The notes under the pieces: model-generated
Told to the model about the DNA's origin: nothing
Databases searched by the model: none
Seen by the model: the letters and a program-made list of their open reading frames with translations, nothing else
Position numbers and translations under genes: made by a program
Shown: piece after piece, positions 43,261-56,500 of the stretch
Layout: the number at the start of each line of letters is the position of its first letter
Position numbering within the stretch: the stretch's first letter is position 1
Source of the DNA: Isoetes taiwanensis
Lineage: Eukaryota > Streptophyta > Lycopodiopsida > Isoetales > Isoetaceae
Direction of reading: 5' to 3'
DNA length: 64,000 nt
Assembly: GCA_021234155.1 (NCBI GenBank)
Contig: JAJEKV010000075.1
Coordinates: 4,664,230-4,728,229 of the forward strand

Positions 43261-44090
43261 AGGTTCAAAAGTTGTGGAAAATGAATTTTATAACCTAAGA
43301 TTTTTAATGGTTTTAGGTAAGTATTGGTATGTTTATACGTAGAATGCTGATGGTGGATAATGGAATTCGATTTTGTTAGAAAAAAAACTTAATATAGAAG
43401 GACTTAGGGCTGTGGTAGCTGGCCACATGGCGTGCTGGGCGATGGCAGCGGCATGTCCATTTTGTTGTATTTTTTTTTGTTCTGTTCTTGCGCGACTCGG
43501 GTCAGATCATTTCTTTTTAGATTTGTTGATGTTAAAGAAATGCCCAAATTGTGTTGAAGATTTTCAAGTAACAGTGGCAATAAAAGCATCTTTTATGTTT
43601 GATCCACTTGCAAATGCAAGCTTCCAAATTCTTTCAAGTAATATTTTTCAAGTAACAAAGGGCAATAAGAGCGTCTTTTCGCCCGGTTAGGGCGACGTTC
43701 CAAATGCAAGCTTTTGCGTGAGAAATACTTATCACAAAATATTCTCATATTTGTGGTCTCTACCTGGTTTGCTTCATCATTCTGATTCTGCTGCTTAAGC
43801 CTACCATGGCAGAGAGAAGAGCATGAATCAATCTATGTCACCCCCAAAAATCCTTCCTTTTTAATGCCCGCCGCTGCAGCACGGCCCCAAAAATCCCTCC
43901 TCCTGTCTTTCCTTTGCCTTACATCCATGTTTTCTTTCATCACCCAAATACTCAACTCTCTCAATCTATTTTTATGCTCTCTCTGTCATCGGTTCAATCC
44001 CTAGCTTTAGATTTTGTTTTGATGGTTTTCATCAATTGGGTTGGTTCCGGCCCTTCTGTTTGATTTCATCCTAAGTTATATTTGCAGCAA
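43261..44090. other. Probable 5' flank and leader of the LOB-type exon
   Basis: The frame 43373-43690 has no recognised motif. From about 43860 the sequence is pyrimidine-rich (CCCTCCTCCTGTCTTTCC, CTCTCTCTGTC), as in plant 5' leaders, and ends TTATATTTGCAG, a good acceptor or leader end. Confidence 0.3.
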
Positions 44091-44091
44091 T

Positions 44092-44165
44092 ATGAGTGGT
44101 AGCAATGGCGCACCCTGTGGTGCCTGTAAATTTCTTTGCCGGAAATGCATCAAGGGTTTGTCCTC
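44092..44165 (+). pseudogene. LOB-domain (LBD) transcription factor, N-terminal fragment
   Basis: The ATG at 44092 gives MSGSNGAPCGACKFLCRKCI. This is the C-block of the plant-specific LOB DNA-binding domain (CX2CX6CX3C), with PCGACKFLxRKC as in class I members. The family's fourth Cys (after IKG) is absent, and the sequence runs on without the GAS block or leucine-zipper-like region. Either an exon ends at AAGG|GTTTGT or the gene is truncated. A recognisable second exon was not found downstream. Confidence 0.6.
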
Positions 44166-44513
44166 CATAATGCTGAATATATGCCATATGTGTACTACTG
44201 ATATGAAGTTTGTTTTCAAGGTTCATGGTGCTGTCACGAGCCCGTATAGTCGTCACAGGTGCTGCGTACTGTGGCAAGGGGTTCAAAGCCTCTTAGGGTG
44301 GAGTGTTATGTGAAAGCAATGCTGTCATTGAATGTTAACCAGATCATACATATTTTGACCTCCATATTGACTTGCAATAATGGTTACAGAATCATATGCT
44401 TAGGTGGAAAAGGGAGTTTGACTCCATCACAGATTTTGTGGACGGTGCATAATGCATGGGAGAGAATATGCATGGGAATATTATGGAAATCGATGGCCAC
44501 AATTTGATAATAA

Positions 44514-44554
44514 GAAATGTTCACGGCGGCGGCCAAGGCCGCCGTGAACATTTC
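44514..44554. repeat. Perfect 17 bp inverted repeat (hairpin)
   Basis: GAAATGTTCACGGCGGC and its exact reverse complement GCCGCCGTGAACATTTC are separated by seven bases. GC-rich in an AT-rich region. Confidence 0.85.
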
Positions 44555-46060
44555 TTTGGTTCTAAACCTGCATAGTTGGACTTGCTATTTAAATAAAATA
44601 TTTAGTAATATTTTGCTATTAATATCAAATGTAAGTAGTGGTCCAAAGGCATGTATGTTAGATGCTTTTTATGATTCATGCTTATAGGCAAGGTCTATTT
44701 TTTAAAGCACTCTCAAACAACCTAAGGTGGTTATTCATGATTCTAAAAATTCCATCATTGAGCAAAACCTAAGGTATTTATGCATGGTTTTAAAAATTCC
44801 ATCATTGAACAAATAAGTGGGTTGCCACTAGAAGATTTAGTTGTCGAATAAGGTTTATTGTTGGCAATTATATTGTTCTTGTGATGCAGGTGTAAGTAAT
44901 GGCTTTTAATCCTTAAAGCTAAATCAAGGGGTTGAGTTACAGGCTGAAATGGACCATCTAGTGTTGTGGGTATTGCAAATTCTTTCGATTCCATTCCTGA
45001 GTTCCATCCAAAGTCCTTAAACAATATATCAAATGCAACATTGCAAGGAGGAAATTTCAAATTGAGTCCTGCTAGGATGGTAAATGAGGGAGAAAAATTT
45101 ATCCACATAACGTTTTCTTTAAATTTTTGTCCAAAACATGTTGGCACAAGAAAGTTTCCACGAGTTTGCCTAAGAAGCGAAGCCTTGGTAATGTTCATCC
45201 TGATCCATCATATCCAGCACAACAAAAAAAGGGACACCTTGAACCATTCGTAATAAAAAAACTCTCTGGTGTTCCAAGAACATCTTTGTATTATAAAATA
45301 TTGACTTTCTATATTATTAAAAATCACTTTTGAGTGGAAGATGGCATTTTTTTGCCATAATGCATAGGCAGAATATAGGGTGAAGGCTCTTATGCTTGGC
45401 ACTAGAGTGGCTCTGAAGTGTTGATTCATATAGGACTACTTGGAGCTGGGTCATTCTATACTGCACTATGACCATTTCCTCGGGCCTACAAAAACCAAAA
45501 GGATGACGGGTCTGCATAAGAAAGGGGACTCTTGCTGTAAGCATTTCAAGAGTATTACCCTGGATGGAAGTCTAAAGGGTATTTCCAGCAAAATCACATT
45601 GCACGAATTATCCAAATGATCACTTTAAATAGCATGCAAGGAAGCTCCAGAATATGCACAACTTATCAGCATCTCTCTTTTAAAACAGGTATCGTCAAAC
45701 AGTGTAAGCAGATTTGAAATGCTAAATTACACATGCTAGCTTTCTCAATTTGATGTAAAAATAAAGATTAAGATGTCCATAAGGGATTGGACTTTTCATC
45801 CTGTACAAACACCAAAGCAGATTAAAAACTCAAACGTGATTCTTCGACCAACCATATTAATCCACTTCTATCATCTAACAAATCTAACCTTGGCTATAGA
45901 ATGCTCAAATCTAATTTAATGGCAGCATTTGTTTACCAGAAATGTCATTTCAAATCCATTGTGTAAACACCTCCAATAAACCATGATGTTTCTAAATCAA
46001 GACCTTTATTAGGAATGTTGTAGCAAAAACAATATCTCAAATTATGGTACTTCTATAAAT
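44555..46060. other. No confident gene
   Basis: A plus-strand stretch at 44966-45290 reads SFDSIPEFHPKSLNNISNAT and, in the next frame, GNVHPDPSYPAQQKKGHLEP, which could be a decayed exon of unknown type. No other signal. Confidence 0.3.
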
Positions 46061-46064
46061 ACCA

Positions 46065-46950
46065 GACTGGAACATCGAACCAGGAGACAAATACAGGGTT
46101 CACTGCAAACTATTAACATCGAACCAGGAGACAAATACAGGGTTCCCTGCAAATGCAGGTATATTGATCAAATACAGGGAACAAAACAACGAACTAAGAC
46201 CTTGTGCTCACAAAGATAACAATGAAGGCTAAGATTCATTGCAAAAACGCAAAATTGTATTTGTGCACTCTAAGAGCAAATGACATTGTGTGAACATATT
46301 TATCACCAGTAAATAAGTTCAAATCCTAATGACTGCATTAACATTCAACTTACAAACAAAGCATATAAATAGTTACCTCTTGGTTAAAGCTCAATCGTGC
46401 TCCACAACCTCCAATGCTGCAAACATGAATTCCGTAGAGCATGGCGTAACAACCACCACGCCAAAATGTATGCAAGTTCTTACAATTCAATAAAGCACCT
46501 CTAGATAAACAATTAGCAGAATTCACTTGCCTTGTGCATTCTTATTGATTCTAATGCGTATCAAGCATTCTGGTCCTATCAATGCCAAGCAAGACCATCG
46601 CTAAGTCCACAAGAAGGATTTGTTTCAAAACAAAGGAGCTGCCTTGCAATTAGGTCAACACGGTAAGGCTTTCCATACAAAAGATGGATGCCTAAAATAT
46701 GTGTTACATATGTTAAAATCATAAGAATGGCTGGAGGGAACTGCCTGGCAGTGGCCTCATAAGGATGAATGGTTTCAAAACAATGGAACTGCCTGGCAGC
46801 AACCTCAACAACATATGGTCTTCCATACAAAACGTAGAAGCCTAAGACACATTTGTTCAAAATGGAAACACTGTCTACTTTCTTGGTTGTCTATGTAAAA
46901 GGCAAGCAAAACACTGTTGTCTACTTTCTTGGTTGTCCGCAAAAAAACAT
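46065..46950. repeat. Cluster of short tandem duplications
   Basis: ATCGAACCAGGAGACAAATA is repeated at 46074 and 46121. A segment around GGTTTCAAAACAATGGAACT and CTTCCATACAAAA is repeated at about 46615 and 46765. GTCTACTTTCTTGGTTGTC is repeated at 46872 and 46918. Non-coding. Confidence 0.75.
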
Positions 46951-48009
46951 GCACATCTAACCGTCAATTCAATATAGGTATTGGCAAGCATAAGCAAGAC
47001 ATTCTACTTGGAGCTCTTCACACAAGATAGGGAGCCAACTAGCGTCCTTCAACTCTTGCTAACTAAACTATGCAGGCCACAAATAATTGCCCGATAAGTA
47101 GGTCATCCGATTGAACTGTAGGGGGCTCTAAATGAACAACAATAGGTTACCTTACAACAGCATCAAACTTGAATGCATCCAATATCCATATATTAACACT
47201 AATCTAGTATCAAGTACAATTGTCTGTCAGTGGCAAACAAAAGCATGGTTAGGACAACGTTATTGTATTCATGGGGCAAATATTTATCATGAACTTTGAA
47301 AGCCTTGAATGTCTCTCTATCTAGCGTGTCGGCAAAATTATGAAATATTGCAACAAATTGCTTCTTTTAGGAGAAGGTCAATTGCAAATTTACTATTTCG
47401 ATAGACCGATCTACATACCAGAAGAATGTTTGTGAAATAGAACCACAACACATAAATATATTAATCAAAATGGGGGCACAATCGGCCTGGCGGCGCTCAA
47501 ACATACCTCTGAAGCAGGTAAGGAATGAGGAGGAGGAGCTCTTCTTATTTATAGACAAAGGAAAAGGAAACAACTTACATCTCATTCAACCATGTTCTCG
47601 CAGCTCATGATCCTACCACCGTGCGCACATATCCATCCATACAAATTGTTTCTTTGAAGCGATCCGCCACAAATTTGTGACCGATGGTTGGAGCACCAAG
47701 GCCGCACAAAAATTTTTCCATCCGCTTGTCGTACATAATCACATCCATCACAACCGTGATGATCGTCGAGGAAAAAAGAGGCATCATCACCACCCTAAAC
47801 TCGGCAAGTCGGCCCGACGTAAGCGGAATCATGGCGGCGGCTATGGCGACGAATAGCTCCAGTTAGGCGGATAGCTAACGCAGCGGTTCGCTCAGTTGTC
47901 GGTAGTAGAGAATTTTGCGCTTTTTTTTTTTTTGGCTATTTTTCCCCCACTCGGGAATCTAAGAATCCGAGGAATCGAATCTTGGTGTGAATAAATTATA
48001 TAAGTGTAG
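46951..48009. other. No gene seen
   Basis: Opposed short frames near 47605-47866 on both strands, without motifs. Confidence 0.3.
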
Positions 48010-48740
48010 ATAGTAAACGTCCTCCATATTTCCTCCATGAGTATCACCCTCAGGCACATGCCATATATTTGCTATAATAGAAGATTTCTGTTTTATAATG
48101 ATGGCTTAAGATATATTCGTCATAAAAGTTAAACTATATGGTGTTTTTATGTTCATTTATAAGAATATGTAATACGGTAGAGCCATATTTTCATTTGGCC
48201 ATTATTATACATCACCCTTTGACATTTTAAAATTGAAAACTAGTTCAATAGGTTAATTAGCTCATGGGAACACCAAATCCATTTTCAAAATTTAAAAATT
48301 CCAAAGTTGGATGTTCCCGTTCCGAAGTGTTCCGGTTCCGGTTCCGAAATTTGGGGTGCCGTTCCGGTTCCCGTTCCGGTTCCGGGTAACCATGATGAGA
48401 AGGTCCACTAGTTGTGAATCTAGCAAAAAAATGTTTGTTGAGGCGATAGTAGGCCTTTGATTTGTAATATAAATGATATATTGGAGGAGTGATATGAATG
48501 AAATAATATGGCGAGATCATATTTGTGATCAAAACATGGGCGCCAGACGAAATCATATTTGCAGAGCCAAAGATGCCAAAGGAAGGTTTAATATAACCAA
48601 GGGCGGTGCCTTTTCTGCATCTTCAGCACCATAGTAAAAACAAAGGGGGGGGCTGAAAGCATAATCCTAGTCTTTTGTCATATCGCTGAAGAATCGAATC
48701 GAATTGAATTGGTTTTTAATGTCCTCAGCGACCATTGGTC
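48010..48740. repeat. Dispersed repeat family, copy D, with (GGTTCC)n insert
   Basis: 48010-48060 and 48400-48640 match the end of copy B (for example GAATGAAATAATATGGCGAG). Between them, 48312-48390 is a GTTCCG/GGTTCC simple repeat. Confidence 0.7.
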
Positions 48741-49019
48741 CATGGGACATAACACAATATGTAGCAATAAATGCCAAATAGTAGGCACACATAGTAGTAC
48801 TAATTTTACTACCATGAATAAAAAATCCTCGCCCTTTCAGGTTTTGGAGGGAAAAAACTTAGTACAAAAATATATACTGCCATACAGTAATGTTTGTGAT
48901 ATATATCTGAAATGGTTCAAGCAACTTAATCGTTTCTTAATTATGGTTTTATCTCTTCTCTACTTTTGAACTTAGAGTTTAAAAAGTTCCCTTTTCTGTA
49001 ACAAAGCTTTTACACACGT

Positions 49020-49155
49020 CAATATGTAGCACAATAACAGGGGTTCCATGGGGATTTGATATGGATGCATGAATCACTATCCTTGAGACCATAGACCATA
49101 CCCCCAAAACAATTGAATAGCTTATCATTGAAAAGAAAAAAAAAAAAAAAATAAA
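49020..49155 (+). mobile_element. tRNA-derived SINE, 3' end only
   Basis: It carries the SINE tail sequence (GACCATAGACCATACCCCC, AACAATTGAATAGCTTATCA) and a poly(A) run, without the promoter half. Confidence 0.65.
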
Positions 49156-49184
49156 ATAGATTCAACAGCCAAAAAGCCAAAACA

Positions 49185-49618
49185 AGCACGCTAGTTTGAT
49201 GGTTGCATTGCTTAAAGCATTCTTATAGAGATGTCGAATTTTTTTGGTGGAGGTTCGAGTCTTCGTATCTCGAAAATATTAGGTGAACTCGTATAGAGAT
49301 GAGTCCCCATATTTCATATTCCAGAACCTTAGGAGAATCTGTATTCCATATTTCAAAATTGTAGGTGCCCCGTGTCATAAATGACCATAATCGAAACAAG
49401 AGACACCTAGAAGCCCCAACATAAGATTTGGGCCATAAGATGAACAGATCCGAAGATTGAGGTAGTCCAGGGTGCACCTCGTTTAGAATATATAGCACAA
49501 TAACAGGAGGTTCGAGAGGGATTTGATATGGATATATGAATCATTATTCTTGAGTCCATAGACCATACCCCCAAAACAATTGAATAGCTTATAATTAAAA
49601 AAAAATGAAAAAAAAAAC
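49185..49618 (+). mobile_element. tRNA-derived SINE, full-length copy
   Basis: The 5' end has a pol III box A (TAGTTTGATGG, 49192-49202) and box B (GGTTCGAGTCT, 49252-49262) with tRNA-like spacing. A body of about 330 bases ends in an A-rich tail. Sister copies are at 49636-49852 and 60334-60771. It is non-coding; open frames on its minus strand (49223-49498) are not genes. Confidence 0.7.
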
Positions 49619-49635
49619 ATAGATTCAACAGACAA

Positions 49636-49808
49636 AGTAAGCACACTAGTTTGCTGGTTGCATTGGTTAAAGCATATTTTTTAAGATATCAAATTCTTTT
49701 GGTAGATGCTCGAGTTTCCGTATCTCATAGGGGATTTGATATGGACGCATAAATCACTATTCTTCAAACCATAGACCATACCCCCAAAACAATTGAATAG
49801 CTTATCAT

Positions 49809-49854
<46 letters not shown>
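49636..49854 (+). mobile_element. tRNA-derived SINE, internally deleted copy with long poly(A)
   Basis: Box A TAGTTTGCTGG at 49647 and a degraded box B near 49709 join directly to the tail sequence (GGGATTTGATATGG). It ends in a run of about 40 A with two other bases. The 3.68 kb tandem array starts immediately after. Confidence 0.65.
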
Positions 49855-52800
49855 CCTTTTAAAATCCGTTCAAACAGACTTTTACCATCCATGGCCTTTT
49901 GCAAAGACCACTTCAAGCCAATATGCAGCCTTAAGCCAAAACAGGTGTAACTTTGACTTAAGCCTTAAAAATGGTTAACATTTATTAAAGCCAAAGAAAT
50001 TACCAGAATTTATAGCCAAGACTCAATTCAAATACACGAGATCACGTAGAAAGCAATGCAAGAAATAATATATCCTTATTCAAGAAATTATTGTCCACAT
50101 ATCATCTTAAAAGAGGGGAAATAAATTATATACAATGGTACCTTGTCAACGCAATACACATATTAATTTACAGAATGTCATTTCTGTCATGTAAATACTC
50201 GGCCAGAATTGCTTATTGAAAGTTCCAGTAGAATCATAGCTTCCTTTAATCACGAAAACACAACAAGGAGCAAGAAACCCGGTTACCTGCAGTGAAACCA
50301 GAGGACAGTTAGCCTAAGAAGGGTAAGAGCCTAAGTCACTAACTGGTAAGCTATGGATTCCTTGGGCTTATCGCCCTTCACCTTGCAACACAAACACAAT
50401 AGACTGATATTTTATCAAGCAGAGAATGCCTACATGCAACCTTTATTTGTATGCATGCTTAATACTGATTTCTCGACCAGCTTATGACAATGTCAGGAAT
50501 CTTCACTCTTAAATACCCCACAACAACTGTCACGAGGTCTGCTCTAAATAAAAGACCTGCATGCAATCATTATACCTAGCATGCATGCTATAAAGAGATT
50601 GTTTCCACATATATGAGACGGTGGGGAAGCTTGTTTCTTGACACTGCTCTTAGATATGAAGTCATTATCAGCAAGATCAGACCCAAAAGAAATTACAAAT
50701 AGTGATTTGCCCCGATACCTAAGTGGCCATTACTGTGTTTCCTGTTAAGAGCACTTTAGCAATAAAAAAGTCCTAAGGTATTAGCCAGCCAGTGCACATA
50801 TTCCTTCACAGCCATCCTATGCTAGATTTGCACCCTTTGGATGTGCAAAAAGTCAAACAAAACAAGAACTAACTCTAGATCTAGAATTTTCGTACAAAAT
50901 ATTGCAGAGTTCAGCATATCTTCTGATATTTCCAACCTGTAACTTCTTGCTAATGGTACCAAACATTTTTGTACGTACTGTGCTATGAGATCAAATACAG
51001 TGCCTACTGGATGAAAGAGCAACGTCTGCCGTGTAGGACTCTTTATTCAATTTCGGGCCAGTATTTTACATCTAGATTCCCACCTCAAAGTTTATATAAA
51101 CTATGCCATATTGAATATGTAGCACTCATTTGCCTGCATGGCCAGTAAGATACCTATATCTAGCTTGCACAGCTTTCTTATGATCAGAACAATGAAAGGC
51201 AGTCAGAACTTAATAACTTTGAAAGTGCTCACAAAATGCAGTAATCCTTCATTATTCAGCGCAACAAGCCTTTGATGTCAATGCATCTCAATGTAGCAAT
51301 CTGTTATCACATTAATTACCTTATTCTTCTGTTCAACCTCTGCTTGGATTAGTAAAACACTTATAATCTAGAGTTCATCATTAATCAATATTTAATGAGA
51401 CGAACATTCAAGATAAATCAGAATTTGTAGATCTGAACCTTACAAGCAAATAGCTTAGTTTAACAACCACATGCTAGCAACTGCAAAGACATGCCCATTG
51501 ATTGCCCAATTATTTACTGTTCTAAGCAGATCTATACATTAAATAGAGAGGCAACCAAATATACCAACAATTACTATAAATGCTACTGCAGATAAGCAGA
51601 TGTATGCACCCTTATTGATTGTGAAGAAAAAAGCAAGCAAAAATAACCTAAGCAGACCTGAGTGAAGTCCTTATGTCTGCTTAAATGTCGCTATGTTCAT
51701 TTGAGAGGAAGGCAATAGCCCATAGCTACATTTGTGTCTTGTAAATCCCATGTATTGTCAGCGATGTGCAAGATCTGCATCTCTTCAATATCGATTGCAC
51801 TCTTGACCTACGGGTTATTAACGACATGTACTATTACATCATCTGCAACTCTATCTTGCCAATTTTCTTGAGCTAAATCCTGTCAATGTTCAGGTTCAAG
51901 AATTTCGTAGCATAAGAGGAAGCATCAATCAGCTATGCAGGTCGTATGCTCAACATCTAAGTGCCCTAGTCAGGGTTCTACACTATCTACTACTTAGATG
52001 AGAGAGCCTGCGGCGCATTTAAATCTCTGGAAACCAAATCCTTTATGGAATTACAACAATGCCTTTCCTCCATGGTCACGAATCCGCAGTGTGCCAGATG
52101 TAAGTCGTCTCGATAATTAGGGTTCAGTGTTCTGGAAATAACTCTTAGCAGTTTTGGTCGCAGATGCACTCAGAAAAATGCATACGTTAGGGTTTTGCAT
52201 ATATAAAACATAGTATCCGAATATCACTTTCTTAAGCGGCCATACTTGATACGGCCGTTACAACTTTGCTATATTATTTTCATCCACAAGTTGATGGTAT
52301 TTTGCATTTTCCACAGTTAGAATGTTCAACCAAGGTAATGTATACGAATTCAAAAAGTGCCATATGACCATAATGCCATTACAACTTCCACAATTTGACC
52401 TAGCCCTCAAGCCACGTGTCATGTGTCTCACATGTTTTTGAGATTTTTAACTTTAGAATCCAGCATCCAGAAACCATGGAACCATCTCATGAAATTTTCT
52501 TATATTGTCTATGGACCATGGGTCAGATGTACATTTAGTCAGGTGTACTAACCTTCCAGCTAATTCAACCTTGCAAGCATTGTAAAATCCACAAAGAATA
52601 TAGCAACCAAAGGTTCACAAAAATTCGAATTTCACTCAGTAGCCATGCTCCATTGGTTTACACAACTTCAAACATTGTGCCATAGTAGTGGAGATATCAG
52701 GATCTAATGGTCCATGGTGACTCCGTCCTTGCGAAGTTAGCATTTTTTAGAACAAGTGGTGCTCATGCATTAAGGAAGGCCATCAAGTGCCAAGTGACCA

Positions 52801-53540
52801 TTACAATTGCCTGTATGATTTTGATTCCCACTTTGAACTAGCTATTAAGTCATAGTTCATGCATACCAAGATAGTTATGCATAATACATGGATCACCTTG
52901 TGCCCTTATAATTCATACCGTAGGTCAAAGTGAGCCTTTGCAAACCATATTCTTATAATAAAAAAAACCTGCCTCCTACCGTAGGTCAGAGTGGGCCAAA
53001 GTCATAAATAGAGTTAGCAACAAGGAGAGTAGGACCTTGTTGCCAAAGCCCTACCCTACCTATACTGCCTAATTTAACTCTTATTGCATTTGCTGCAAGT
53101 ATTTATTTCTCCTTAGGAGAGCCAAATGGCAAACAAATTGAGCTTAGTCTGGCCAATGCCCAAAGACTAGTTTAAAACAGCCAAACCTCGACCTATGTTT
53201 CAGCTTTTATGTTAAGTTCTATTGGCAGAATTTCATCAACAACTAGTGTCATATTACCTTTATTTTTGAGTCGATCTCCTTACTTCTAATGCAAGCCAAA
53301 AGCGAAACTTATCTGTCATTTTTGCACAAGTTATATTTGTACCACTGAGTATTAATACTCGTCCTCATTGGCAGCCTTGGGTAATCATACAAATTGGTAG
53401 AAAGAATAATAATCATCTTCTCCAGCCTATGTCAATTCCTATAAAGGTCCAAAATGTATTAGTAAGAACTTATATACACCTGAATTTTAACCATTTTAAG
53501 GCCCCTAGTATAACTAGGGAGCTGAGTTAGTGGAAAAAAA
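49855..53540. repeat. 3.68 kb tandem repeat, unit 1
   Basis: The unit starts CCTTTTAAAATC(C/T)GTTC and ends GTGGAAAAAAA. It is non-coding on the plus strand. The minus strand has exon-like frames at 51022-50822 (LLFHPVGTVFDLIAQYVQKC), 52073-51990 (MEERHCCNSIKDLVSRDLNA) and around 51870-51700, the last broken in this unit at CAG/CTG sites. Confidence 0.9.
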
Positions 53541-56500
53541 CCTTTTAAAATCTGTTCAAACAGACTTTTACCATCCATGGCCTTTTGCAAAGACCACTTC
53601 AAGCCAATATGCAGCCTTAAGCCAAAACAGGTGTAACTTTGACTTAAGCCTTAAAAATGGTTAACATTTATTAAAGCCAAAGAAATTACCAGAATTTATA
53701 GCCAAGACTCAATTCAAATACACGAGATCACGTAATATATCCTTATTCAAGAAATTATTGTCCACATATCATCTTAAAAGAGGGGAAATAAATTATATAC
53801 AATGGTACCTTATCAACGCAATACACATATTAATTTCTGAAATGTCATTTTACGTCATGTAAATACTCGGCCAGAATTGCTTATTGAAAGTTCCAGTAGA
53901 ATCATAGCTTCCTTTAATCACGAAAACACAACAAGGAGCAAGAAACCCTAAGGTTACTGCGGTGAAACCGGAGGACGCTTAGCCTAAGAAGGGTAAGAGC
54001 CTAAGTCACTAACGGTAAGCTATGGATTCTTTGGGCTTATAAGCCCTTCACCTTGCAACACAAACACAATAGACGATATTTTATCAAGCAGAATGCCTAC
54101 ATGCAACCTTTATTTGTATGCATGCTTAATACTGATTTCTCGACCAGCTTATGACAATGTCGGGAATCTTCACTCTTCGTAACCCACAAGCTGTCCGCAG
54201 TGCGCTCTAAATAAAAAGACACGCATGCAATCATTATACCTAGCATGCATGCTATAAAGAGATTGTTTCCACATATATGAGGCCGGTTGGGAAGCTTGTT
54301 TCTTGACACTTGCTCTTAGATATGAAGTCATTATCGAACAAGATCGGACCCAAAAGAAATTCCAAATAGTGATTTGCCCGATACCTAAGTGGCCACTCTT
54401 GTGTTTCTGTTAAGAGCACTTTAGCAATAAAAAGTCCTAAGGTATTAGCCAGCCGATTACACATATTCCTTTATAGCCATCCTATGCTAGATTTGCACCC
54501 TTTGGATGTGCAAAAGTCAAACAAAACAAGAACTAACTCTAGATCTATAATTTTAGGTACAAAATATTGCGAGTTCAGCATATCTTCCGACATTTCCAAC
54601 CTTGTAACTTCTTGCTAATGGTACCAAACATTTTTGTATGCGTCTTGTGCTATGAGATCAAATACGATTGCCCTCTTGGATGAAAGAGCAATGTCTGCTG
54701 TGTAGGACTCTTTATTCAATTTCGGGCGATATTTTTACATCTAGATTCCCACCTCAAAGTTTATATAAACTATGCCGTATTGAATCTGTAGCACTCATTT
54801 GCACTGCATGGCCCGATGAGATACCTATATCTAGCTTGCCTGCGGCTTTCTTATGATCCCGAACAATGAAAGGCGGTCGAACTTAATAACTTTGAAAGTG
54901 CTCACAAAATCACGATAATCCTTCATTATTCAAATATAACAAGCCTTTGATGTCAATGCATCTCAATGTAGCAATCTGTTATCACATTAGTTACCTTATT
55001 CTTCTGTTCAACCTCTGCTTGGATTAGTAAAACACTTATAATCTAGAGTTCATCATTAATCAATATTTAATGAGACGGACATTCAAGATAAATCAGAATT
55101 TCTAGATCTGAACCTTACAAGCAAATAGCTTAGTTTAACAACCACATTCTAGCAACTTGCAAAGACATGCCCATTGATTGCCCAATTATTTCTTGTTCTA
55201 AGCGGATCTATACATTAAATAGAGAGGCAACCAAATATACCAACAATTACTATAAATGCTCTTGCAGATAAGCGGATGTATGCACCCTTATTGATTGTGA
55301 AGAAAAAAGCAAGCAAAAAATAACCTAAGCGGACTGAGTGAAGTCCTTATGTCTGCTTAAATGTCGCTATGTTCATTTGAGAGGAAGGCAATAGCCCATA
55401 GCTACATTTGTGTCTTGTAAATCCCATGTATTGTCAGCTGGATGTGCAAGACTGCTGCATCTTCCAATATCAGTGCACTCTTCAGCCTCTGGGTTATTAA
55501 CGGCATGTACTATTACATCATCTGCAACTCTATTTTGCCAATTTTCTTGAGCTAAATCCTGTCAATGTTCAGGTTCAAGAATTTCGTAGCATAAGAGGAA
55601 GCATCAATCAGCTATGCAGGTCGTATGCTCAACATCTAAGTGCCCTAGTCAGGGTTCCACACTATCTACTACTTAGATGAGAGAGCCTGCGGCGCATTTA
55701 AATCTCTGGAAACCAAATCCTTTATGGAATTACAACAATACCTTTCCTCCATGGTCACGAATCCGCAGTGTGCCAGATGTAAGTCGTCTCGATAATTAGG
55801 GTTCAGTGTTCTGGAAATAACTCTTAGCAGTTTTGGTCGCAGATGCACTCAGAAAAATGCATACGTTAGGGTTTTGCATATATAAAACATAGTATCCGAA
55901 TATCACTTTCTTAAGCGGCCATACTTGATACGGCCCTTACAACTTCGCTATATTATTTTCATCCACAAGTTGATGGTATTTTGCATTTTCCACAGTTAGA
56001 ATGTTCAACCAAGGTAATGTATACGAATTCAAAAAGTGCCATATGACCATAATGCCATTACAACTTCCACAATTTGACCTAGCCCTCAAGCCACGTGTCA
56101 TGTGTCTCACAAGTTTTTGAGATTTTTAACTTTAGAATCCAGCATCCAGAAACCATGGAACCATCTCATGAAATTTTCTTATATTGTCTATGGACCATGG
56201 GTCAGATGTACATTTAGTCAGATGTACTAACCTTCCAGCTAATTCAACCTTGCAAGCATGGTAAAATCCACAAAGAATATAGCAACCAAAGGTTCACAAA
56301 AATTCGAATTTCACTCAGTAGCCATGCTCCATTGGTTTACACAACTTCAAACATTGTGCCATAGTAGTGGAGATATCAGGATCTAATGGTCCATGGTGAC
56401 TCACGTCTTGCAGAAGTTAGCATTTTAGAACAAGTGGTGCTCATGCATTCGGAAGGCCATCAAGTGCCAAGTGACCATTACAATTGCCTGTATGATTTTG

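Noticed and set aside
47605-47866. Opposed 60-75 codon frames
   Set aside because: Both strands are open over the same bases without motifs, so neither can be preferred.
49793-49978. Open frame with a long Lys run
   Set aside because: It is the SINE poly(A) tract translated as Lys.
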